Below, in pieces: positions 7,617 to 13,428 of a stretch of 13,428 bases of DNA. Location: the NCBI GenBank assembly GCA_964497475.1, contig CAZCDM010000046.1, positions 1-13,428 on the forward strand, written 5' to 3'. Below the pieces are notes generated by a model. That model did not search any database and was not told the DNA's origin. It saw only the letters and a program-made list of their open reading frames with translations. Position 1 is the stretch's first letter, and each line of letters opens with the position of its first letter. The stretch comes from CAZCDM01 sp964497475 (lineage in GTDB: Bacteria; Planctomycetota; Phycisphaerae; SM23-33). The position numbers were made by a program, and so were the translations under genes.

Positions 7617-7641
7617 GTGTTGGCCGGCAGAGACCTTGGCG

Positions 7642-7669
7642 TTGATTTTCCGCCGGCAGATCGTATACT
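7642..7669 (+). promoter_or_regulatory. Sigma-70-type promoter of tRNA-Cys
   Basis: TTGATT (7642-7647) and TATACT (7664-7669) are 16 nt apart and match the -35 and -10 consensus at four and five of six positions. Transcription would begin near 7676, about nine nt before the mature tRNA 5' end. A nine-base direct repeat, GCCGGCAGA (7623-7631 and 7652-7660), brackets the -35 box; its meaning is unknown. Confidence 0.65.
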
Positions 7670-7684
7670 CAACAGAGTGACAGT

Positions 7685-7758
7685 GGCGGCGTAGCCAAGT
7701 GGACCAAGGCGACGGATTGCAAATCCGTTATTCGTGGGTTCAAATCCCACCGCCGCCT
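7685..7758 (+). tRNA. tRNA-Cys (anticodon GCA)
   Basis: A complete cloverleaf can be drawn. The acceptor GGCGGCG (7685-7691) pairs with CGCCGCC (7751-7757). The D arm is GCC (7694-7696) with GGC (7708-7710). The anticodon stem ACGGA/TCCGT (7712-7716, 7724-7728) holds the loop TTGCAAA, anticodon GCA at 7719-7721. A five-base variable loop follows, then the T arm GTGGG/CCCAC with loop TTCAAAT. Discriminator base T7758 (U73) is the known identity base of tRNA-Cys. CCA is not encoded, so it must be added after transcription. The T loop begins TTCAA as usual. Confidence 0.97.
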
Positions 7759-7760
7759 GT

Positions 7761-7790
7761 GACGGGCTGAAGTTTTGCCTGTCCTCAGGC
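7761..7790 (+). terminator. Competing stem-loops just after tRNA-Cys
   Basis: GACGGGC (7761-7767) pairs with GCCTGTC (7777-7783), one G-T pair. Alternatively GCCTG (7777-7781) pairs with CAGGC (7786-7790) around a TCCT loop. The two folds exclude each other. No T-run follows, so a role as tRNA terminator or 3'-processing signal is only plausible. Read-through into the gene at 7887 cannot be excluded. Confidence 0.35.
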
Positions 7791-7843
7791 CGATTGAAGT
7801 GTCTGGGTTAGTAGACGCGGGTGCGATAGCACTGGGAATCGCC

Positions 7844-7865
7844 GGTCCTGACGCCCACAGGGACC
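7844..7865 (+). promoter_or_regulatory. Leader hairpin upstream of the cytochrome-like gene
   Basis: GGTCCT (7844-7849) pairs with GGGACC (7860-7865) around a ten-base loop, ending ten nt before the ribosome binding site at 7875-7880. A small perfect hairpin, GTGC-GATA-GCAC, lies just upstream at 7821-7832. The 128-nt space between tRNA and gene is thus well filled with inverted repeats. I see no clear promoter here. Confidence 0.25.
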
Positions 7866-7886
7866 TCTAGGGATGGAGAGTAGACC

Positions 7887-9188
7887 ATGAGCAGACGCAT
7901 GCAGATCAGTTTTTTGGGGATTGCACTGGCCGGGGTTTTCAGCCTGATGGTTCTGCCGAGCGTCTGGGCCCAGCCAGCCGATACCCAGCCGGCCAGCCAG
8001 CCGGCCGGGTCCAAGAGCATCGTCACCCTTGCCGATGGCACGGAGCTGGAGGGGTGGGTGACCAAGCAGGGCGATGACGTCGTCATCCTGCAGGAAGGCG
8101 GCAAGAAAGTCACGGTCGCAGCGACTGACGTCAAGTCGATTTCCGATCCGCTGACCCCCGCCGAGGACTACCAGAAACGCTACGCCGCGATCAAGCCCGA
8201 CGATGTGAACGGGATGTATGACTTGGCCGACTACGTCTGGGAACACTACCCCGATGATCCGGAGTTGCTTGGCAAGGCCAAGGTGCTCCTGGATCAGGCG
8301 CTGGAAAAGAATCCCCAGTTTACCCGGGCCATTCTGCGGCGCCGGCAGGTCGTGGCCAGGCTTGAGCAGCTCAGTGCGGGCACCGCCGACAAGGCCCCCC
8401 CGGCCGCGTCTGCCACTCCGGCCAATACATCCTTCCTGGTCAGCGATCGGGACATCTACTGGATTCGCCTCAAAGAGCTGAAGAAGAATGATCGGGTTCG
8501 CATCCAGTATGAGAAGAACGCGCAGGGGGAAAGTGCCCTGAGGCGCTATATCGACATGATGCGGGGTGGACGGGACTACAACTGGGACCGCCGGGGCAAG
8601 GAAGAACGATTCCTGAAGATGTCCCGCCTGGAGCAGGTTGCGGAAATGCTCGATGCCCGGCCGAATGATGTGGAATTGCAGAAAGATATCCTGATTGAGA
8701 CCGACCCGCAGTTCATGCTGACGTTCCGTCGGCGGGTGTGGCCTCTGATTCAGAACAACTGCGCCCGGCCGAATTGTCACGGCGGCGCTGTGCCCCGCGG
8801 CGGGTTCAAGCTGTTTGTCACGGGCGATGAGGAAAAGGTAGCCTACACGAATTTTGTGATTCTCAGCGGGCTCCAGCTGCCGGGCAATCGCCGGTTGATC
8901 GACCGGCAGGATACCGAAAATTCCCTGCTGCTTCAGTTTGGCCTGGATAAGAAGGTTGCCAAGCAGTCCATGCGTCATCCTCCCGTGGGGAAGGCGGATA
9001 TTGCCCCCATTTTTGTTTCGAAACGTTCCAGCCGCTATCGCACCGTGTACGACTGGATTGACGGGCTCGAAGGCCCTGTCGCGCCGAACTACCATATGGA
9101 TGACTACAAGGCTCCCTATGGTATGAAGATCGATACGACGGGCAAGCCCACGATGGACTTTCTCGGCGAGCCGAAGAAGGAACGATGA
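7887..9188 (+). CDS. Secreted c-type-cytochrome-like protein with a CxxxxCH motif
   Basis: The 433-residue protein starts at ATG 7887, six nt after GGAGAG (7875-7880). A signal peptide covers about 1-28 (cleavage near VWA-QP). Residues 44-87 form a small beta-rich module (VTLADGTELEGWV...VVIL...VKSI). A helical, possibly TPR-like segment (about 92-165) and a Pro/Ala linker (168-181) follow. The C-terminal half holds NNCARPNCHGG, with C292, C297 and H298. This is a heme-attachment-like motif with four instead of two residues between the cysteines, followed by GGFKLF. H364 in SMRHPP is a candidate distal ligand. Proteins of this kind are common in planctomycetes. Electron transfer is the family expectation, but heme attachment here is unproven. 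The gene follows tRNA-Cys and is probably transcribed alone. Confidence 0.8.
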   Translation: MSRRMQISFLGIALAGVFSLMVLPSVWAQPADTQPASQPAGSKSIVTLADGTELEGWVTKQGDDVVILQEGGKKVTVAATDVKSISDPLTPAEDYQKRYAAIKPDDVNGMYDLADYVWEHYPDDPELLGKAKVLLDQALEKNPQFTRAILRRRQVVARLEQLSAGTADKAPPAASATPANTSFLVSDRDIYWIRLKELKKNDRVRIQYEKNAQGESALRRYIDMMRGGRDYNWDRRGKEERFLKMSRLEQVAEMLDARPNDVELQKDILIETDPQFMLTFRRRVWPLIQNNCARPNCHGGAVPRGGFKLFVTGDEEKVAYTNFVILSGLQLPGNRRLIDRQDTENSLLLQFGLDKKVAKQSMRHPPVGKADIAPIFVSKRSSRYRTVYDWIDGLEGPVAPNYHMDDYKAPYGMKIDTTGKPTMDFLGEPKKER

Positions 9189-9203
9189 CCCGATCCGTGC
9201 GGT

Positions 9204-9259
9204 CTGGCGGTGGCCGATTTCGATGGACCGCCAGGCCCGGGCGCGATCCGGGGCTCGGG
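9204..9259 (+). terminator. Two consecutive stem-loops after the cytochrome-like gene
   Basis: CTGGCGGT (9204-9211) and ACCGCCAG (9227-9234) form a perfect 8-bp stem with a 15-nt loop, 15 nt after the stop codon. CCCGGGC (9236-9242) then pairs with GCTCGGG (9253-9259), one G-T. There is no T-run, so Rho-independent termination is uncertain; mRNA 3'-end protection is an alternative. Confidence 0.4.
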
Positions 9260-9325
9260 TCAAGCCGGACGAGTCGGCCTGGTTGCTTCGCCTTGCCGAT
9301 TCGGTTTTGAGAAAGGGCCCACACC

Positions 9326-9985
9326 TTGCAGATCGCTCTGATGGCCATTCTCATTCTGGCCTTGCTTGCCGCGGTGGCCTCGTTCAGCGTCATGGGCGGC
9401 CGGGATGGACTCCGTGCCCGTCGACTCGGGAGGATCGCGCAGGATTACGCCATCCGCTACAGCCGGGACGACCCCTATCAATGCCCGCAATTGTATGAGG
9501 CGTTCCTTCTGATGCGTTCGGCCCACAGTGCCCGCGCCTGCCACGTACTTCACGGCCAAGTCGGTTCCACCCCGGTGAGGCTCTTTGAGCATCGCTGCGA
9601 AGCCGGCCACGGTACGCATCGACAGACCCGGGCCTATCGCGTTTTGGTTCTGGAGCACCCCCAGCCTTTGGAGGCCGTTCTCCTGTGGAATGCCCAGGAC
9701 GCATCGGCCAGCCCCCTGGAGACCCGTCACGATAGCTATCCGCTGAGCGCCTGGAAGGCCCGCGGCCCCGGCGAGATCGCCGAATCTCTGGCCCGCGAGA
9801 TCGAGGATGCACTCGGCAGCGACTTCAGCCTGGAGACCCGGGGACAATTGGCGATGCTTTTTGTACCCATGGAGGCCATGCCGCTGCGTGATTGTGGACA
9901 GTGGCTCGAACAGATTCCACGACTGGACAAGGCCCTGCAGATCGCTGCCCGCCCCAGCCAGGCCCTCTCGCCCTGTAACGTGTGA
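9326..9985 (+). CDS. Membrane-anchored protein of unknown function
   Basis: I start this gene at TTG 9326 because GAGAAAGGG (9309-9317) stands eight nt upstream. ATG 9341 would shorten the protein by five residues but has no ribosome binding site. The 219-residue product has an N-terminal hydrophobic helix (about 3-23), acting as an anchor or uncleaved signal, then a basic patch (RDGLRARRLGR). The soluble part has no motif of known enzymes. A central stretch (about 58-120: F.LMRSAHSARACHVLHGQ, VRLFEHR, Y.VLVLE) resembles, in my memory, an uncharacterised planctomycete family with an N-terminal helix and a beta-rich core. That is a family impression only. It lies 137 nt after the cytochrome-like gene, with hairpins between, and upstream of a separate promoter, so it may be a single-gene unit. 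Confidence 0.65.
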   Translation: MQIALMAILILALLAAVASFSVMGGRDGLRARRLGRIAQDYAIRYSRDDPYQCPQLYEAFLLMRSAHSARACHVLHGQVGSTPVRLFEHRCEAGHGTHRQTRAYRVLVLEHPQPLEAVLLWNAQDASASPLETRHDSYPLSAWKARGPGEIAESLAREIEDALGSDFSLETRGQLAMLFVPMEAMPLRDCGQWLEQIPRLDKALQIAARPSQALSPCNV

Positions 9986-9997
9986 AGCACAATGGTG

Positions 9998-10026
9998 TTG
10001 ATAGACGCCGCGGGGCATGGTAGAAC
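9998..10026 (+). promoter_or_regulatory. Candidate sigma-70-type promoter for the lipoprotein gene
   Basis: TTGATA (9998-10003), a 17-nt spacer and TAGAAC (10021-10026) match the -35 and -10 consensus at five and four of six positions. The site is 13 nt after the preceding stop and about 50 nt before the next start codon. Only sequence similarity supports it. Confidence 0.4.
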
Positions 10027-10077
10027 CTGTAAAAGCCAACCATCCCCACAGTGCCACCTTGATAAAGGAGATTGGGC

Positions 10078-11619
10078 ATGAATCGTCTGCATGGTCGCTG
10101 CCTCCGGTCATTTCTTTTCTGCACGCAGATCCTCAGCCTCGTGCTGCTGTTGGGTTGTGCGGATCATTCCAGCCGCGCCTCGGGTGAGGCGCTCCGCAAG
10201 GCCACGGCCGATGCTCGCAAACTCTACAGCCAGGCCCACTCGATCCTCGCCGACCCCACCCGCCTTGGGCAGGGGACCGCGGGCGAGTACTTTCCCGCCG
10301 AAGCGCTCGACCTGCTGAACCAGGCCGAGAAGCAGCTCGGCTCGGCCCTGGCCAATGTGACTTCCGCCGATGGCGAGGATATGGACCTGATGCTCGCCCG
10401 CCAGATGCTCAGCATGATTCGCTTCCTCAAGGGGCAGTACAGCTACTGGACCATGCAGCACTTCGCCCGGGCCATGCAGGAGCAGGCCGTCCAAAGCCGA
10501 CTCGCCATCCAGCAACTGGTCCAGCTGCATTCCAGCCCGGCTCGGCAGACGGGCCCCACCGAGCAGGCCCGGGCCATGAAACAGCAGGCCACCAAAGACC
10601 GCGATGCCGCCCAGGCCGAGCTTGCCCAGCTGGATGAGCAGCTCAAGCAGCTCGACGCAAAAAAAGGCGACATGCAGTCGGATATTGACACCAAGACCAG
10701 CCAGGCCATCAAGCTCCGCGCCCAGAGTCGCATGCGGACCACCAAGGCCGTCGACGGCCGAGCCGCTTCCCAAGAGCGACTCAAGCAGCTCGATGAGGCG
10801 CTTGCTCTCGAGCAGGAGGTCCATCGCATGCAGTCCGAGCTTCGGGCGCTTGGTGAGAAAAAGTCCACCCTCCAGACCCACCGCACGCATGTCGAGCTGG
10901 CCCGCGCCGGTGCCCAGACCAAGCTGGACCTGCTCGCCCAAGACGCGCAAAAGCGTTCCGGCAGCGACAGCACCACCATCGATGCGGAGCGCCAGAAATG
11001 GACCGCCCAACTGACCAAGAGCATCGAAGAGATGTCCCGGCTCAGTGCCCGGCTGCTCCAGCTGTCCATGGAAGCCGAGACGGCCTACGACAAATCCGCC
11101 CAGTCGGCGCGAGAGGCCCTGGCCCTGGCGCCGCCGACGGAGAAATTGTCCTGCATTCTTCTCCAGGCCGAGGCGCGGACGGGCATGGGCAATACGCACC
11201 TGCTGCTGTGGCAGATTCGCTCGCAGGTCGCCCTGGTCAAAGACGACCTCGCCGGAGAGGCTCGGCAGGTCCTGGGACAGCGACTGCCCTCCTTCCCGGC
11301 CGAGCTGGAAACCTACATGGCCGAAACCGCCCAGGCGACCGGAAATGGGGTGACCTACTTCACCGATGCCGTGGACCTCTACAACAAAGCCGTCTCCCAG
11401 GCCTCCCGAGCCCAGCGCTGGCGGTATCAGCAGGGGCTGGCATGGGCGTACCTGATCCAATCGCAGGCCCTGGCCGAGCAGGGTGAAACCGACCGTCAGT
11501 ACCAGGCCCGCCAGAAGGCCCGCGACCTGTTGCCGGACATCCAGCAGGGGGCCAAGGCCGCCAAACAGGAAGACACCATCATTCCGCTGCAACAGAGGCT
11601 CGCCCCCGCGGGTGCCTGA
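10078..11619 (+). CDS. Coiled-coil/TPR lipoprotein, function unknown
   Basis: The start is ATG 10078 (513 residues). AAAGGAG (10064-10070) lies seven nt upstream, while the TTG at 10072 would sit almost on top of it. Residues 1-27 form a type II signal peptide with lipobox LLGC and Cys27 as the lipidated residue. Ala and Asp follow, so the usual inner-membrane retention Asp is not at +2, consistent with an outer-membrane location. Helical, TPR-like segments cover about 36-150. A long coiled coil rich in Gln, Lys, Glu and Ala spans about 162-335. A second TPR-like block (about 340-500) finishes the protein. No OmpA/Pal peptidoglycan-binding motif is visible. The build resembles envelope-spanning scaffold lipoproteins. 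A link with the ExbBD cluster 2.5 kb upstream is possible but only by similar style. Confidence 0.75.
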   Translation: MNRLHGRCLRSFLFCTQILSLVLLLGCADHSSRASGEALRKATADARKLYSQAHSILADPTRLGQGTAGEYFPAEALDLLNQAEKQLGSALANVTSADGEDMDLMLARQMLSMIRFLKGQYSYWTMQHFARAMQEQAVQSRLAIQQLVQLHSSPARQTGPTEQARAMKQQATKDRDAAQAELAQLDEQLKQLDAKKGDMQSDIDTKTSQAIKLRAQSRMRTTKAVDGRAASQERLKQLDEALALEQEVHRMQSELRALGEKKSTLQTHRTHVELARAGAQTKLDLLAQDAQKRSGSDSTTIDAERQKWTAQLTKSIEEMSRLSARLLQLSMEAETAYDKSAQSAREALALAPPTEKLSCILLQAEARTGMGNTHLLLWQIRSQVALVKDDLAGEARQVLGQRLPSFPAELETYMAETAQATGNGVTYFTDAVDLYNKAVSQASRAQRWRYQQGLAWAYLIQSQALAEQGETDRQYQARQKARDLLPDIQQGAKAAKQEDTIIPLQQRLAPAGA

Positions 11620-11639
11620 CCCGCTATTTGTCATTTGCC

Positions 11640-11699
11640 CAGGCCGATCCCGCATGGATGGCATCGGCCTGATCCGGTCGGCTCGACCGAGTTCGAGAG
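11640..11699 (+). promoter_or_regulatory. Inverted repeats between the lipoprotein and sigma-factor genes
   Basis: CAGGCCGAT (11640-11648) and ATCGGCCTG (11663-11671) form a perfect 9-bp stem with a 14-nt loop. CGGTCG-GCT-CGACCG (11675-11689) follows. An alternative pairing, CTCGA (11682-11686) with TCGAG (11693-11697), would break the second hairpin and cover the weak ribosome binding site GAGAGA. The first is a possible terminator without a T-run. The second pair could tune sigma-factor translation. Both roles are inferred. Confidence 0.35.
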
Positions 11700-11709
11700 A
11701 TTCCCCACG

Positions 11710-13374
11710 ATGCGTAAGTATAAAAACAAGGCGATGGAGGAATTGGCCTCGGAGTTATGCTCGGGGTTGGTCCGGCTACGCAAGGGGTATGTCGACGCCG
11801 CGGAATCTCTACAGCAACTCATCGAAGACCAGCAGGATTACTCCCACGAGTTCGTCGTATTCAAGCTGACCGGCTATCGACCTGTCTCGCCCGGCGGGCT
11901 GATGAAGGGCAGGGACCTCCGGACCGACCTCCAGAGCCTCATGCTCGATGTCTGCGACAGCTTCGAGCTCTATACCCGCGATTACGACGAAACCCTGTTT
12001 GACTCGACCGCCCTGGCCCGGCGGTTCAATGTTTCGACCAAGACCATTCAGCGGTGGCGCAAGCGAGGCCTGGCGGCGCGGCGGCTGTTTTTTCCCGATG
12101 GCAAGCGCCGCATCGGCTTTCTGGAAAGCTCCGTGGCGGCCTTCCTCGAAGGCCACAGCACCGAGGTCCAACGCTCGACGCAATTCTCGCAACTGACCGA
12201 CAACGAACGCGACGAGATCATCCGGCGTGCCCGGCGGATGGCCTCGTTCACCGACTGCTCCCTGGGCGAGGTCGCCCGCCGCATCGCCCGCAAGCTCGGC
12301 CGGGCCGCCGAGACGGTCCGCTACACCATCCGCAAGCATGACAGCGAATCCCCCGAGCGGGCCATCTTCCCCCATCTGCTCCAGACCCTCGGCGAGCAGG
12401 AAAAACGCCGCATCTATCGCAGCTTCCTGCGTGGTGTGGCCATTGCCGATCTGGCCGAGCAGTACCACCGCACGCGGAGCAGCATTCATCGCATCGTTAA
12501 CGAGATGCGGGCCAAGCAGCTCATCCAACGGCCGATCTCCTACGAGTTCAACGACGAGTTCCAGCAGGCCGACGCCGATGCGATGATCATGCAGGACCCC
12601 GACGAAGCCAACGAGTCAGCCCCCAAGGGCCGGGCCAAAACCGTCAAGCCCCCGCGCGACCTGCCGCCGTATCTTAAGAGCCTCTACGACACGCCGCTGC
12701 TGAGCCCCGCCAAAGAGCGTGCCCTCTTCCGGCGGTACAACTACCTCAAATACAAAGCCGATCAACTCCGCAAGAAGATCGACCTCAGCAACATCCGCGT
12801 CAGCGAGGTCAAAGAGGTCGAATCGCTGCTGCTGGAATCCAACGTCGTAAAAAATCAGATCATCCGGGCGAACCTCCGGCTGGTTGTCTCCATCGCCAAG
12901 AAGCACCTCAAGGGGCCTTTAAACCTCTTCGAGCTGGTCAGCGACGGCAATATCAGCCTCATGCGAGCCGTGGAGAAGTTCGATTACAGCCGGGGCTTCC
13001 GCTTCAGTACCTACGCCTCCTGGGCCATCATGCGGAACTTTGCCCGCTCCGTGCCGAAGGAAAAATACCAGCTCGACCGCTTCGCCACCGGGCACGAGGG
13101 CGTGGTCGACATCGCCGCAAGCCTCCGCAGCTACAACCCCATGGAGGACAATCCCGCCGAGCTGCGCGAAAGCATCGACGTGATGATGAAGCACCTGACC
13201 TCACGCGAGCGGACGATTCTCATCGAGCACTACGGCCTCGACCAAGCCCACCAGGCCAAGACCTTCGAGCAGCTCGGCAAGGACCTGGGTATCAGCAAAG
13301 AACGCGTCCGCCAGATCGAGATTCAGGCGCTGGAAAAACTCCGCGACATCGTCGATCCGGAAGAAGAACTTTAG
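11710..13374 (+). CDS. Sigma-70 family RNA polymerase sigma factor with a long multi-HTH N-terminal extension
   Basis: I start at ATG 11710 (554 residues). The in-frame extension up to TTG 11635 runs through intergenic inverted repeats and is Pro/His/Arg-rich without a ribosome binding site. Residues 95-148 look like a MerR/excisionase-type HTH (ALARRFNVSTKTIQRWRKRGL). A second HTH lies near 185-208 (LGEVARRIARKLGRAAETVRYTIRK) and a third near 236-268. From 317 the sigma core follows: a region 1.2-like segment (LPPYLKSLYDTPLLSPAKERALF), then region 2 (380-450) with NLRLVVSIAKKHL, ELVSDGNISLMRAVEKFDYSRGFRFSTYASWAI. Region 4 (496-548) ends in a near-canonical HTH, TFEQLGKDLGISKERVRQIEIQALEKLR. 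Region 3 is reduced to a short link (453-495). The second Trp of the usual WW pair in region 2.3 is Ala439. It should bind core RNA polymerase. The extra HTHs may sense or bind additional DNA, which is inference. Confidence 0.9.
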   Translation: MRKYKNKAMEELASELCSGLVRLRKGYVDAAESLQQLIEDQQDYSHEFVVFKLTGYRPVSPGGLMKGRDLRTDLQSLMLDVCDSFELYTRDYDETLFDSTALARRFNVSTKTIQRWRKRGLAARRLFFPDGKRRIGFLESSVAAFLEGHSTEVQRSTQFSQLTDNERDEIIRRARRMASFTDCSLGEVARRIARKLGRAAETVRYTIRKHDSESPERAIFPHLLQTLGEQEKRRIYRSFLRGVAIADLAEQYHRTRSSIHRIVNEMRAKQLIQRPISYEFNDEFQQADADAMIMQDPDEANESAPKGRAKTVKPPRDLPPYLKSLYDTPLLSPAKERALFRRYNYLKYKADQLRKKIDLSNIRVSEVKEVESLLLESNVVKNQIIRANLRLVVSIAKKHLKGPLNLFELVSDGNISLMRAVEKFDYSRGFRFSTYASWAIMRNFARSVPKEKYQLDRFATGHEGVVDIAASLRSYNPMEDNPAELRESIDVMMKHLTSRERTILIEHYGLDQAHQAKTFEQLGKDLGISKERVRQIEIQALEKLRDIVDPEEEL

Positions 13375-13428
13375 GGTACTTTAAAAAATTCAAATTCGGA
13401 TATCGCGTAGGATTTTCGCTTTCTGGCA

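Noticed and set aside
7550..7750. Minus-strand frame starting MGFEPTNNGFAIRRLGPLGYAA
   Set aside because: This is the antisense translation of tRNA-Cys, a well-known type of false protein call.
7785..9263. 492-codon minus-strand frame
   Set aside because: Antisense to the cytochrome-like gene, which has a ribosome binding site, signal peptide and recognisable motif. The minus frame lacks all of these.
10108..11664. 518-codon minus-strand frame
   Set aside because: Antisense shadow of the lipoprotein gene. The Leu/Gly-rich translation is the reverse reading of Gln/Ala-rich coiled coil.
11635..11709. 25-residue N-terminal extension of the sigma factor from TTG 11635
   Set aside because: It reads through intergenic inverted repeats and has no ribosome binding site; ATG 11710 gives a natural start.
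1..13428. CRISPR arrays, insertion sequences, phage genes or defence modules
   Set aside because: No regularly spaced repeats, transposase, integrase or terminal inverted repeats were seen; all genes look chromosomal and compositionally uniform.

Overview
The window is GC-rich and every protein gene lies on the + strand. The proteins are typical of a Gram-negative-type cell with a periplasm: ExbB/ExbD-type motor subunits, signal-peptide TPR proteins, a lipoprotein and a c-type-cytochrome-like protein. The variant CxxxxCH heme motif, the style of sigma factor and the many low-identity TPR/small beta-domain proteins suggest a member of Planctomycetota, perhaps Phycisphaerae. That placement is inference from recognisable protein style; no rRNA is present to test it.

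Region 1 (1-7616) is a tight six-gene cluster. It encodes a membrane-anchored von Willebrand A (vWA) protein, a secreted small-domain/TPR protein, ExbB, two different ExbD proteins and a 1122-residue secreted TPR protein. Spacings are mostly 7-100 nt. The vWA protein has the layout of TonB/TolA: an acidic cytoplasmic N-terminus, one membrane helix containing the S-x-x-x-H motif, a charged linker and a C-terminal periplasmic domain. Here that last domain is a vWA fold with an intact MIDAS. Together with ExbB (TolQ-like) and ExbD (TolR-like), this looks like a proton-driven TonB/Tol-type machine with a vWA domain as the moving periplasmic part and TPR proteins as periplasmic partners. It is the most interesting system in the window. 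The 215-nt leader is rich in inverted repeats.

Region 2 (7617-9325) holds tRNA-Cys(GCA) with its own sigma-70-type promoter, then a secreted protein with a small beta domain, a helical middle and a CxxxxCH heme-type motif. The intergenic DNA on both sides of this gene contains inverted repeats.

Region 3 (9326-11619) holds an unrecognised membrane-anchored protein of 219 residues and a coiled-coil/TPR lipoprotein preceded by a plausible promoter.

Region 4 (11620-13374) encodes a sigma-70 family factor. It has canonical region 2 and region 4 signatures, a reduced region 3, and about 315 residues of N-terminal extension with three predicted helix-turn-helix segments. The last 54 bases hold nothing I can identify.
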